A DNA stretch of 64,000 nucleotides, from positions 1 through 64,000 of the forward strand of contig JANYDH010000208.1 in NCBI GenBank assembly GCA_025359865.1. The letters are read 5' to 3'. How positions within the stretch are numbered: the first letter of the stretch is position 1; every line of letters starts with the position of its first letter. Below are positions 49,380 to 58,474 of this stretch, piece by piece. The position numbers were made by a program, and so were the translations under genes. The notes under the pieces were generated by a model, which worked only from the letters and a program-made list of their open reading frames with translations, ran no database searches and was not told the origin of the DNA. This DNA is from Actinomycetes bacterium (GTDB lineage: Bacteria > Actinomycetota > Acidimicrobiia > Acidimicrobiales > Ilumatobacteraceae).

Positions 49380-52341
49380 AGTGGATGGCCTCATCACGAA
49401 GGCCGGACAGGCGCGACAAGAGCGCGTCGGCAGCTGCCGTCTCGGTGCGCAGCAGCGCAATCCGAGACTGCCGCTCGCCCTCGGTACGGCCACCGGCCGC
49501 ATTCGCCAAACGGAGAGCATCGGTCACCGATCGCTCGAGTTCGTCGGCACGTTGCAGAATGGTGTCGCGCATCGATCGATAGAGGTGGCTGGCATAGCGG
49601 TCGATCGACTTGGTCACGAGAGTGGTGACGTCGCCGACGTAATCGTTGAGGTGTACGCGGGCTTGCTCGCGGCGGACGTCGATGGCCCGGGCTTTGCGTT
49701 CGCGGAGCGCCCGCCGGCCGTAGACGAGCGCAGCGACAGCGGCGACAGCCAGGCTGATCGGCCCCAGTCCGGGAATGAAACCACCAATGCCGAGAAGCGG
49801 CTCGGCAATGCCCCACGAACTCTCGATTGCAACGTCGCTGGCGCGGTCGTCGATGGCGGCGTTAACCGAATCCATGCAGAGCGTTCCGACCCACGGCGAG
49901 CTGACCGAAGCGTTGAGTACCAGGACCTCATCCTCGGTGACAGCGAGTCGTTCGAGAAGGCGACGCTCGATATCGTTGACCTGCGCGGTCACGTCGCCGT
50001 ACAACTGCCCGACCGACGTCGTCGTACGCACCCGCAACCACGACTGGAACTCGTCCCAGATCAGGCTCGGATCGTTTGCGCCGATGACGCTGTCGGCCTC
50101 GGTGAGAAGATCTCGCATGGTGGATTCGAACTGTTCGATCGACTGTGTGCGCAGGTCGTCGGTACTGTCTCGAACCAGACGGTGCCATGGCGCACTGTCG
50201 AGTCGAAGTGCCTGAACGTTCTGTTGGGTTTCGCGTAGTTCGGCCACTACGCGCGCCTGCTGCTCGGGATCGCTTGCTTCGAGCTCGGCCAGGAGCACAC
50301 CACGAAGTTGTGCAAGTGTGGCCTCGGTATCGACCACCGACTCGACAATCAGTTGTCGTTCGGCCTGTGAGGCGATTTTGGTGGTGATGATCCGAATCAG
50401 CTCGTCGATTCCGCTCTCGGCGCCGTAACCATCGCGGTTGCGCGAACGGGCGGTGAGATGCAGCAGCGCAGAGACAGCGACGATCGGTATGTCGAGGCCG
50501 GCGCGCTGCAAGTGGCGTGTGTTGACATCTCGGATGACGCGCCAATCGACGTAGGCATCGGTTTTCGACAGGACGCAGGTGACATTGGGGCAGTGCTTCG
50601 CAGCGGTGCGCAGAAACTCGAGTTCTGGCGATGTGAGTTCTTGCGAGGAATCACTGACGAACAGCACTGCGTTGGCTTGGCGAAGTTCGGTGACGATTCT
50701 GGCACCTGCCGTGGCATCGAGGCCGCCGTAGCCGGGCATGTCGACGAGTTCGACGCCGGAACGCAACCATTCGACGGGCAGTTGCAGGGTGCAACTGCGC
50801 ACGTGGTCGCGCTCGGGGTCGGCGCCTTCGGTCTCACTGATCCAGCGTCCGATGTCTTCGATGGCAACCGGCTCTTGTTGGAGCTCGGCGGCATCGTCGC
50901 CGAGGTCACGGTACACAATGGCGGTTGCTTCGTTGCCGTGGTGAATCGCTGTGGGGATGGCCGTGGCGAAATCGGGATGTGCCGGGCACACTTCGGTGCC
51001 GACCAGCGCGTTGGTGAGTGTGCTCTTGCCCTGCTTGAAATCGCCAGCGATGAGTATTCGAATGGTTTGCGAATCGAGTCGTTTGCGGCGCTGGCCCATT
51101 CGGGCGACCAGGTCGGGCCTGCTCGCCTCCTGAGAAAGCCCTGCGACTGCGTCGATCAGTACTCCCATGTCGTCTCGACGTGAGCGGCGATCATCGATTT
51201 GGGTGGCTTGAACGGCAAGGTCGACGGGTGCGGCCACCTCCGCGATGCGGCTGTTCGGAAGTTCGGTCCTGAACGCAGTACTGCTGGCGGCTGCGAACCG
51301 GGCTGCGCCCAGCACGACGGCGTGTTTCGGGTGGGTGTCGAGCGCCACGGGGATCCCGAGTTCGTCTGCCACGGTCTGCTTCACATATGGAACCCGGCTG
51401 GAGCCGCCGACCATCAATATTCGGGCGACGTCGGCTGGTGACACGTGGGCCGATTGCAACGCCCGTCGGACGGCCTTGATGGTCTCGGTGACCGGAGGCC
51501 CGATCATGGTGGCAAAGTCGTCCTGGCTGATCGTGATCTGGTGCCGACCGTTAGGCAGCCAGACGTCGATCACTGCGTCGGGTGCCACCGACAGCGTCTC
51601 TTTGGCGTTGGTGCACTCCTCGCGCAGTCGGGTGAGCGCGGCGATCCAGTCGGGGTGATCGGGGGGCACGTTGTCCAACGCACTGCCGAGCTGGTCGATG
51701 ACGTACCCATTCAGTGCAGCGTCGAAATCGATGCCCCCGAGGCGTTCCACCCCCTCGGCCTCGCCGAGCATCCGGAAGCCGTCGGCCGTCTTTTCGAGGA
51801 TCGCCACGTCGAAGGTGCCGCCTCCAAGGTCGTAGACCGCAATGATCTGGCCGACGTCGACGCGCTCGGTAGAGGCGTACTGGATTGCAGCTGCCTCAGG
51901 CTCGGTGATGGTGACACTCGGGCCTACCTCTGCGATGCGCAGCAGTTGGTTCAGCAGTTCGAGTTTGTACGGCCCCCAGTTGGCAGGGTGGGTGATCGCG
52001 AGACCTGCCGGTGGAGCGCCCTCCTGTTCGGTCACCTTGTCGACGACCCAGCGCAGGAGGCGAGCGCTGAGCTGCTCGGCGGAATATGGCGATCCGCCGA
52101 GCAGGATCGGGGTGGTATCGCCGATGCGGCGCTTGAACTCGCGGGTCACGCGTGACGCGTCGACCGAAGCCCTTCGCGCGGCAGCGGTGCCGACCAGCAT
52201 CGAATGGTCCGGTGCGAAGTACAGCACAGAGGGGACCGAAGTGCCTTGGTGCTCGAGCGACACCACTTGTGGGGCGCCGTCGCGCATGATGGCGGCCGCG
52301 GTGAAGGTGGTACCGAGATCGACGGCTAGCACGTACGACAT
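49372..52341 (-). CDS. Hsp70-dynamin fusion protein
   Basis: 989 residues. Residues 1-365 are an Hsp70/actin-like nucleotide-binding domain: VLAVDLGTTFTAAAI, TITEPEAAAIQYA, VYDLGGGTFDVAIL, LMVGGSSRVPYVKQ. No substrate-binding domain follows. Instead a dynamin-like GTPase begins near residue 425: G1 GDFKQGKST, G3 DMPGYGG, G4 SKTD. A hydrophobic hairpin (LLGIGGFIPGLGPISLAVAAVAALVYG, ~850-876) and basic helical region follow, suggesting membrane insertion. In mycobacteria-like genomes, Hsp70-like and IniA/IniC-like dynamin genes can be neighbours; here they are one chain. Overlaps the pseudokinase-dynamin gene by 8 nt. Confidence 0.85.
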   Translation of the reverse strand: MSYVLAVDLGTTFTAAAIMRDGAPQVVSLEHQGTSVPSVLYFAPDHSMLVGTAAARRASVDASRVTREFKRRIGDTTPILLGGSPYSAEQLSARLLRWVVDKVTEQEGAPPAGLAITHPANWGPYKLELLNQLLRIAEVGPSVTITEPEAAAIQYASTERVDVGQIIAVYDLGGGTFDVAILEKTADGFRMLGEAEGVERLGGIDFDAALNGYVIDQLGSALDNVPPDHPDWIAALTRLREECTNAKETLSVAPDAVIDVWLPNGRHQITISQDDFATMIGPPVTETIKAVRRALQSAHVSPADVARILMVGGSSRVPYVKQTVADELGIPVALDTHPKHAVVLGAARFAAASSTAFRTELPNSRIAEVAAPVDLAVQATQIDDRRSRRDDMGVLIDAVAGLSQEASRPDLVARMGQRRKRLDSQTIRILIAGDFKQGKSTLTNALVGTEVCPAHPDFATAIPTAIHHGNEATAIVYRDLGDDAAELQQEPVAIEDIGRWISETEGADPERDHVRSCTLQLPVEWLRSGVELVDMPGYGGLDATAGARIVTELRQANAVLFVSDSSQELTSPELEFLRTAAKHCPNVTCVLSKTDAYVDWRVIRDVNTRHLQRAGLDIPIVAVSALLHLTARSRNRDGYGAESGIDELIRIITTKIASQAERQLIVESVVDTEATLAQLRGVLLAELEASDPEQQARVVAELRETQQNVQALRLDSAPWHRLVRDSTDDLRTQSIEQFESTMRDLLTEADSVIGANDPSLIWDEFQSWLRVRTTTSVGQLYGDVTAQVNDIERRLLERLAVTEDEVLVLNASVSSPWVGTLCMDSVNAAIDDRASDVAIESSWGIAEPLLGIGGFIPGLGPISLAVAAVAALVYGRRALRERKARAIDVRREQARVHLNDYVGDVTTLVTKSIDRYASHLYRSMRDTILQRADELERSVTDALRLANAAGGRTEGERQSRIALLRTETAAADALLSRLSGLRDEAIHYG

Positions 52342-52362
52342 TGGATCCCCCTCTCCATCGAA

Positions 52363-52394
52363 GCTATGACGCTATGACGCTATGACGCTATGTC
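52363..52394. repeat. 8-bp tandem repeat (GCTATGAC x4)
   Basis: Three exact and one altered (GCTATGTC) unit occupy positions -22 to -53 relative to the Hsp70-dynamin start, in the 70-base gap to the next leftward gene. Repeat-number change would alter leader length. Confidence 0.85.
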
Positions 52395-52411
52395 TAGCCG
52401 ATCGCTGCCGA

Positions 52412-53386
52412 TCAGTATGCGGTGATGAGGTCGACGACGACGATCAGGTCGGTATTGGCCGGTAGACCGAACTGGTCGTTGCCGCTTGGGCCAAACGCTA
52501 GTTCGAATGGAATCGTCAGCTGTCGCCGCCCGCCGATCTTCATGCCCGTGAGCCCGGAGATCAACCCCGGCAGCGAGGAACCCTGCTCGAAGGGGATCGG
52601 CTGAAGTTGACCCGACTCCCACGACGAGGCGAGCTGCGCGCCGGTATCGGCGCGGAACGCGATGAGGTGGACTTCGGCGGTTTGTCCCTGCTGCAGTTCG
52701 GCGCCCTTGCCGACGACCAGATCCTTAATTCCCAACTCGGCCACGTTGCCGCCTGCCGCGACGGAGATGTCGGGGGCGTCATTCGGGTCGGTGGCAGGCA
52801 ACACGGCTACGACATCGATCACGAACGTGAGTGCATCGCCTGCTTGGATGACATCACCGGACGGATTATCGCCATATGCCAGGTCGGAGGGGATGTCGAG
52901 TTGGCGCCGTCCGCCCTGCTTGACTCCGATCAGGCCCTGATCCCACCCCTTGATGACTGCACCCTTACCGAGATTCACCGGGAACGGTTGCCCGCGGTCG
53001 TAGCTGTTGTCGAACTCGGCCCCGTCGGCCGAACGCACACCGACGTAGTTGACGACCACGGTGTCGCCGTCGCGTGCAGCTGGGCCCGTGCCATCGGTGA
53101 GATCGGTGATGACCAACTCGGTCGGCATCGTCTTCGGCACGGAGACCGTGGGCTTGCCCGGTGTCGTGCCTGGAGTCGTGCCTGGAGTCGTGCCAGGTGT
53201 CGCTGTGCCTGGGTCGGACGTTGCCACAGAGGTGGTGGCGGCCGCAGTGACGGACGGGGCGCTTGAGGCCGAGCTCTCTTGCGCATCACCGCACGCGGCC
53301 AGGGCGACGGTGCCGACGAGGGCAAAGGCGACAGCAGTGGTTCGGGCGACGGTGAACGCCCTCTTGGGTGGGCGGGAAAAACGCAT
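52412..53386 (-). CDS. Two-domain FKBP-type peptidyl-prolyl isomerase lipoprotein
   Basis: 324 residues from ATG 53386, chosen because it opens a lipoprotein signal (AFTVARTTAVAFALVGTVALAAC, lipobox LAAC). A linker of TPGT repeats (9-15 bp DNA unit) follows. FKBP domain 1 is at ~115-210: GDTVVVNYVGVRSADGAEFDNSYDRGQPF, GAVIKGWDQGLIGVKQGGRRQLDIPSDLAYGD. Domain 2 is at ~230-324 and is more divergent: LPGLISGLTGMKIGGRRQLTIPFELAFG. It should catalyse proline isomerisation of exported proteins on the outer face of the membrane. Confidence 0.9.
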   Translation of the reverse strand: MRFSRPPKRAFTVARTTAVAFALVGTVALAACGDAQESSASSAPSVTAAATTSVATSDPGTATPGTTPGTTPGTTPGKPTVSVPKTMPTELVITDLTDGTGPAARDGDTVVVNYVGVRSADGAEFDNSYDRGQPFPVNLGKGAVIKGWDQGLIGVKQGGRRQLDIPSDLAYGDNPSGDVIQAGDALTFVIDVVAVLPATDPNDAPDISVAAGGNVAELGIKDLVVGKGAELQQGQTAEVHLIAFRADTGAQLASSWESGQLQPIPFEQGSSLPGLISGLTGMKIGGRRQLTIPFELAFGPSGNDQFGLPANTDLIVVVDLITAY

Positions 53387-53474
53387 TCGACGATCGTATC
53401 GGGCAACCGACTTGGCGTGACCGTCACCCCACAGTGCACAACGCGGTGCGAGGTAGCGATAGACAGGTGACTCG

Positions 53475-54731
53475 ATGTTCTCGGTCCTGCGATCAAACCG
53501 CGATATCCGCGCCCTGTTCATCGCCCAGGTGATTTCATTTGCGGGCGACTGGTTCGCCTACGTTGCGTTCGTCGGGCTCGTCCAAAACCTCTCCGACATT
53601 CCTTTGTTCGTCAGCCTGGTCTACGTCGCTCAGGCACTGCCGGCGTTCTTGATGACGGCCATCGCCGGTCCAGCGGCCGACCGGTTCGACCGGCGCCAGA
53701 TCATTCGGGTCGTTTCGGTCATCCAGGCGTTCGCGGCAGCGGGCCTGTTGCTGGTGCGATCATCAGGATCTGTGTGGTTCGGGTTTGCCTGTCTGTGTGT
53801 GATCTCGGCGTTGGGCTCGTTCGTTGGTCCCGCAGCTCAGGCGGGTCTGCCCAACTTGGCTCGTGACGAGCGCGAACTGACGCAGGCCAGTTTGCTGTTC
53901 GGTTCGCTGTGGGGTGCGATGTTGGCCATCGGCGCTGCTCTCGGCGGGCTGGTCGCCACGTTGTTCGGTCGTGACGTCGCCTTCGCCGCGAACGCTGTGT
54001 CGTTCGTCATCGCGGCGCTGCTCGTCTCGTTGATTCACCGTCCGATGCAGGCCGAACGCGACCCAGCGAAGCAACGGACCCGGATGCGCCCGCTGGCCGA
54101 CATGCATGAGGCATTCGTGTATGCACGCCAGGATCACACGCTGCTCGCATTGATGTCGGCCAAGGCAACGTTCGCCATGGGCGCGGGTCTTGTCGGCCTG
54201 CTCGCCGTCCTCGCGACGAAGGAGCTCCACGGAGGCGATGGTGCCACCGGTGTGCTGATCGGGGCCCGAGGTATCGGTGTGGCGATCGGCCCGGTCATCG
54301 CAGCGCGGCTGGTCGGCCCGTCGCTGTCACGGGTGCTGTTGTTGTGCGGTGGTGCCGGACTGGCATTCGGCACCTGCTACCTCGGTCTCAGCGTGGCCCC
54401 GGCACTGTGGATCGCGGCACCGCTGGCATTGCTGGCCCACATCGGCGGCGGAGCACAGTGGACACTGTCCACCTACGGCATGCAGCGCCGCGCCCCCGAT
54501 CACATCCGCGGTCGCATTCTCGCCGGCGATTTCGGCATTGCGACGTTGATCATCACGCTGTCGAACCTTGCCGCCGGCGCGTTGGCCGGGGCGGTTGGTG
54601 TGCGGATCACCATCGCGGTGTTTGCGACGGTCAGCCTGATTGCGGGTACCACCTACCTGACCGTGACCCGCGGGCTGCGCGCTCGACTCGCTTCGGAGGA
54701 AGCCGAATCGGCAGCGCTGGTCACGTCGTGA
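53475..54731 (+). CDS. MFS transporter (EntS/MFS_3 type)
   Basis: 418 residues, about 12 membrane segments. FIAQVISFAGDWFAYVAFVGLVQ and the loop AGPAADRFDRRQIIRVV (motif A variant G-x-x-aDR-x-x-RR) identify the MFS_3 exporter group. APDHIRGRILAGDFGIATLIITLSNLAAG near the end is typical. Likely a proton-driven drug or siderophore exporter; no substrate clue from neighbours. Divergent from the FKBP gene; its stop overlaps the convergent kinase gene by 11 nt. Confidence 0.83.
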   Translation: MFSVLRSNRDIRALFIAQVISFAGDWFAYVAFVGLVQNLSDIPLFVSLVYVAQALPAFLMTAIAGPAADRFDRRQIIRVVSVIQAFAAAGLLLVRSSGSVWFGFACLCVISALGSFVGPAAQAGLPNLARDERELTQASLLFGSLWGAMLAIGAALGGLVATLFGRDVAFAANAVSFVIAALLVSLIHRPMQAERDPAKQRTRMRPLADMHEAFVYARQDHTLLALMSAKATFAMGAGLVGLLAVLATKELHGGDGATGVLIGARGIGVAIGPVIAARLVGPSLSRVLLLCGGAGLAFGTCYLGLSVAPALWIAAPLALLAHIGGGAQWTLSTYGMQRRAPDHIRGRILAGDFGIATLIITLSNLAAGALAGAVGVRITIAVFATVSLIAGTTYLTVTRGLRARLASEEAESAALVTS

Positions 54732-56175
54732 GGCGGCGTAGCCAGTCCTGCTCATGTTCGGCCATCGGCGTGCTCGGCGGCCCCTGTATGAACGGCCACA
54801 GCTCCTCGGCCATCCGACGATAATTGCCGGTGGCCTGCAACTCGCCGAGCAGCGCGTAGAGGCCGAGATTGATCCGCTGGATGAAGACGAAGGCCTTCGG
54901 GACTGTGGCGTACTGCGCAATCGGGCTGGAGCGATCGAACGTGTGCCGAACGATGCCGCTCGCATACTCACCAGACCATGTGACCTCGCGGTCGTGGCGG
55001 ACGCTTTCGTAGAACTGGCTGAAGTACTCACCGACCTCGTCGTCGGGCACCGGAGCTCCCGGCTGCAACATGCCGGCCTGCTCCAGGATGCGGCGAAAGG
55101 CCGTCATGTCGTGGTCGTACGCGGCAGCGCGAACCATCGAAACGAACGTGTGCATCTCGGTGTCGCTGAACTGCTTCACCAGGCCGAAGTCGAAGAACGT
55201 GATCTTGCCGTCGCCGTGGAACAAGTAGTTGCCGGGGTGAGGATCACCGTTAAAGATGTGCATGCCGTAGAGACTGCGGAACACGAATCGGAAGAGGGTC
55301 TCGCCGATCATGTTGCGCTGGTCCTGATCCCAGCTGAGCGCCTCGGACCATGTTGAGCCATTGACGAGTTCGGTGGTGAGCACACGTCCCGTTGATAATT
55401 GTGGGAGCACCTCGGGAACGTGGATGTACGGATGGCCCGCATAGTGGCGGGCGAAGATCATCTGGTTTCTGGCTTCCAACCGGTAGTCCAGCTCGTCGGT
55501 GATCCGCGCTTTGATCTCGGCGACCATCTCGACCGGATCGAGACCGCTGAATACCTGCTTCATCAGCATGCCGAGCAGATCGGCGTTGCGCAGATCTGCG
55601 GCGATCGCTGCGTCTACTCCAGGGTATTGCACCTTCACGGCAACTGCACGTTCCTGCCCCGTTGCCGGGTCGATCACGACGGCACGGTGGACTTGTCCGA
55701 TGCTGGCGGCGGCGAGCGGCTGCGGATCCCACTCGGCGAAGATGCGGTCGGGCGGGCCGCCGAGTTCACGTTCGATCATCTCTGCGGCCAGATCGGCGCT
55801 CATCGGGGGAGCGTTGGATTGCAACTGGGCGAGCGCCTCGCGGAGCGGGCCGGGCAGACCCTCATCGACGTAGCTGGCCATCTGGCCCAGCTTCATCAGC
55901 GCGCCCTTCATGTTGCCAAGACGATCGGCGACAGCTTCCGCTGTTTTCAGCTCACGCTCGTGGTCGAGTTCGATCCGCCGCTCTGCGGTGGCGAACACCT
56001 TGCGCGCAGCGGTCGTGGCGTAGTGGCCACCGACCGAGGCGCCCAACTTGGCAATGTCGAGATTGCGTTGCCCTCGGGTTGAACGAATACTGCCGATGAC
56101 TGCCACAGCACAGCCCGTACTTGCCAGCGCGGCGATGAATATGAGCGCCGGCGTCATCTTTGCTCGCGACATCAT
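54721..56175 (-). CDS. AarF/UbiB (ABC1) family atypical kinase
   Basis: 484 residues from ATG 56175 (ATGA overlap with the hydrolase). An N-terminal membrane helix (MTPALIFIAALASTGCAVAVIG) precedes the family motifs: LMKLGQMASYVDEGLP (KxGQ), PLAAASIGQVHRAV (Ala-rich loop), VAVKVQYPGVD (Lys), LTTELVNG, FNGDPHPGNYLFH and FFDFGLVKQF. UbiB proteins support isoprenoid-quinone or lipid metabolism through an atypical ATPase activity; in actinobacteria the lipid is unknown. It is the last gene of a greA-hydrolase-aarF unit. Confidence 0.88.
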   Translation of the reverse strand: MMSRAKMTPALIFIAALASTGCAVAVIGSIRSTRGQRNLDIAKLGASVGGHYATTAARKVFATAERRIELDHERELKTAEAVADRLGNMKGALMKLGQMASYVDEGLPGPLREALAQLQSNAPPMSADLAAEMIERELGGPPDRIFAEWDPQPLAAASIGQVHRAVVIDPATGQERAVAVKVQYPGVDAAIAADLRNADLLGMLMKQVFSGLDPVEMVAEIKARITDELDYRLEARNQMIFARHYAGHPYIHVPEVLPQLSTGRVLTTELVNGSTWSEALSWDQDQRNMIGETLFRFVFRSLYGMHIFNGDPHPGNYLFHGDGKITFFDFGLVKQFSDTEMHTFVSMVRAAAYDHDMTAFRRILEQAGMLQPGAPVPDDEVGEYFSQFYESVRHDREVTWSGEYASGIVRHTFDRSSPIAQYATVPKAFVFIQRINLGLYALLGELQATGNYRRMAEELWPFIQGPPSTPMAEHEQDWLRRLTT

Positions 56176-57038
56176 TCGGGTTGCCGTTCGACAACGCTGT
56201 GTACGGCGCGCAGCAGCGTCGGCACGAAACGATCGGCCTTTGCCACGACCGCATCGTGATCGCCGTCCACTCGAAACGCTTCTGCCCCGCGGATCGCTTC
56301 GAACAGCCTGATCTGGCGGCGCACGGGCACTACATGATCGCGCATGGTGATGACCACCGAGGTGGGTACGTCGACCTCGCCCACCCACTCGCGCGACGAG
56401 TAGCCGCCGATCGCGCGACCGGCCTCGAGTACGGCGCGCCAATCGTGCATGCTGGCCTCTTGGATCGCCCACGGCTCCCATGTGTCGGTCTTGCGTTGCA
56501 GATACACCTGATCGGTGAGCCAGCGGCGGGCCTGGATGGGGGTGAGGCGGGCCAATGCAGCGAGACCGGTGAGGCCGAGGAAGCTCAACTTCTCCTCACG
56601 TGAGGTGGAGAAGTACGCGGCCGTGGCGCACAGCACCAGCCCGTCGATGCGGTCAGGGTGTCGTCGCCACATCAGCTGCGCAACGGGGCCACCCATCGAA
56701 TAGCCGACGGGAATGAACGAGTCGATGCCGAGCACATCGCAGACGGCAGCTGCGTCGTCGGCGCAATCCTCCAGCCGGAACGCTCGTCTCGACCGTAGAC
56801 CGCGTCCATGACCGCGATGGTCGAGCGCGATGACCCGGTAGTGCTGGCTGAGCGGGCCGTAGCAGGTGTAGAAGTTGAGGTCGGCCGTCGCAGTCCAGCC
56901 GTGCAACAGCACCAATGTCGGCGCGTGCAACGGACCAGGCAACATTCGCACGAATGTGGTGCCTCGCCCCGGCAATTCCATCGCCTCGCCCGGCGGTAGG
57001 TCGGGGATGATGACTTCCCCAGGATTACCGATCGCCAT
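56172..57038 (-). CDS. Alpha/beta hydrolase
   Basis: 288 residues. Oxyanion block LVLLHGWTATADLNF, HGRG after ALDHRGHG, nucleophile elbow GYSMGGPVAQL (Ser), and GDHDAVV (His) give a complete triad, with Asp in TMRDHVVP. Cap region LGLTGLAALARLTPIQARRWLTDQVY. It sits between greA (TGATG junction) and aarF (ATGA), so it is co-transcribed. A lipid or ester substrate is likely given its cap and neighbours, but unknown. Confidence 0.85.
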   Translation of the reverse strand: MAIGNPGEVIIPDLPPGEAMELPGRGTTFVRMLPGPLHAPTLVLLHGWTATADLNFYTCYGPLSQHYRVIALDHRGHGRGLRSRRAFRLEDCADDAAAVCDVLGIDSFIPVGYSMGGPVAQLMWRRHPDRIDGLVLCATAAYFSTSREEKLSFLGLTGLAALARLTPIQARRWLTDQVYLQRKTDTWEPWAIQEASMHDWRAVLEAGRAIGGYSSREWVGEVDVPTSVVITMRDHVVPVRRQIRLFEAIRGAEAFRVDGDHDAVVAKADRFVPTLLRAVHSVVERQPE

Positions 57039-57517
57039 CAGGCGCTCTCCACCTCGAGCACCCTGACCTTGAGCATGCCGTTCGGGGCCTGGTACTCGAC
57101 CCAGTCATCCGGACCCTTGCCGAGCAGTGCCGCACCGAGAGGCGAATGGGGACTCATCACCTCGAGTTCTGCAGTCTTTTCTTCCGGATGCCCGATCAGG
57201 TAGCGCTCGGCCTGGTCGTCGTCGTCGCCTTCGTAGACGATGGTGACGATGGTACCGGGCTGGATGGTCTCGGAATCCGTGGCTTCGATGATCTGATGGT
57301 TGATCGGGTCGAGCAGGTGCTCTAGGTGGCGGATGCGGCCCTCCATGTGGCCTTGCTCGTCCTTGGCCGCGTGGTAGTCGCCGTTCTCGCTGAGGTCGCC
57401 CATCAACCGGGCTACCTCGATCTTGTTGGCGACTTCTATGCGGCCGCGTGTAGTGAGATCGTGAAACTCGGCCTTCAAGCGCTCATACGCCGATCGGGAG
57501 AGGTGGTGCGTCGCCAT
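57038..57517 (-). CDS. greA: Transcription elongation factor GreA
   Basis: 159 residues, the family length. The N-terminal coiled coil LSRSAYERLKAEFHDL...IEVARLMGDLSENGDYHAAKDEQGHMEGRI carries the D-L-x-E-N tip that enters the RNA polymerase secondary channel to stimulate transcript cleavage. The C-terminal FKBP-like domain has GTIVTIVYEGDDDDQAERYLIG and SPLGAALLGKGPDDWVEYQAPNG. First gene of the leftward three-gene unit; its promoter must lie near or within the mobile element at 57545. Confidence 0.95.
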   Translation of the reverse strand: MATHHLSRSAYERLKAEFHDLTTRGRIEVANKIEVARLMGDLSENGDYHAAKDEQGHMEGRIRHLEHLLDPINHQIIEATDSETIQPGTIVTIVYEGDDDDQAERYLIGHPEEKTAELEVMSPHSPLGAALLGKGPDDWVEYQAPNGMLKVRVLEVESA

Positions 57518-57544
57518 GAACGGCGATGCTAGTGCTGCGCCGCA

Positions 57545-58050
57545 GAAGTTTGGCTGAACGTCGGGGTCGACTGGGTTCCAAACCCGATCCCGACCACGAC
57601 CACGATCCCGATCCCGATCCCGACCACGATCCCGATCCCGGTCGTGCGGTCGCGTTGCAGCGTGAACGTTCGTTGTATGACAGGCGGGGGCGGTGGAAGT
57701 CTGGATCAGCGACCACGACGGCTGTGCGGGCAGGATCGCGTCGAGTTTCAGGTCGCCAGCGCCGATAACTCGACGCGACTCCTTCCGGAAAGGTGTAGCG
57801 GGCAGGATCGCGTCGACTTTCAGGTCGCCAGCGCCGATAACTCGACGCGACTTGGCACCGCAACAGCGGGTAGGCCCGGCGGGTGGGCTGTCAGTCGCCG
57901 ATGTTGAGCCGACTTGTGCGGCACGAGCGCGAGTTCAGCAACAACCTTGACACCGTTGCCGATAACACGGCCCGACGGCCAACCTCACCTGCCACACCAC
58001 CAAACAGCATTGTGCGCCGGCCTGTCAATGACAGCCCGACGCCAAAGGTC
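57545..58050. mobile_element. Non-autonomous element (MITE-like), copy 2
   Basis: Second copy of the element at 25895-26461, same orientation. The right terminal repeat (58014-58050) ends GACGCCAAAGGTC. The left end (GAAGTTTGGC..., 57545) is more diverged. The hexanucleotide tract is shorter and more irregular (about 57582-57641). The two internal palindromes with GCCAGCGCCGAT centres are kept. It lies between greA and leuB and contains no gene. Confidence 0.72.
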
Positions 58051-58474
58051 AGCGCTGATGCACGGGTACCGGGCCATAGTTGAACTCGCTCCGCTCCGAG
58101 CGATCTGACCGCAACGGCCGGGTGGGGTGGGAGTTGGGGGCACATTTCCGGGATCCGTCAACTCAGCTTGACAATCATGTCAAGTGAACTTGATGCCGTT
58201 GCCGAGTTGATCACCCTGGGTCGCTAGCCCAGGGTTGCTTCTGTGAAAGGTGTCGCGATGGTGTTGCGACATCCCGACCAACTCCGAGATCCGCTTTCCA
58301 GACTGACCGTCAGCCGCGCATAACACCACCTCAGCCCGCAAGCGATCACGATGCGCCACCCATCATGACCCCCACATCACAAGATAAAGGCCACACCATC
58401 ACACTCAATCAACTAATGCGGGGGATGCGCGAGTGGCAGTCTCGGACGGCGCGCCGCCGTATCATCTGCGGCTT
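58051..58474 (+). promoter_or_regulatory. leuB upstream region with two hairpins
   Basis: CTTGACA-ATCA-TGTCAAG (58167-58184) is a perfect 7-bp inverted repeat whose arms contain the -35 consensus TTGACA on both strands. ACCCTGGG...CCCAGGGT (58213-58235) is a terminator-like 8-bp stem. Between them a 16-codon frame from ATG 58177 (MSSELDAVAELITLGR) ends inside the second stem. It could be a leader peptide or an antitoxin remnant. The rest, up to the leuB start, shows nothing I can name. Confidence 0.4.
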
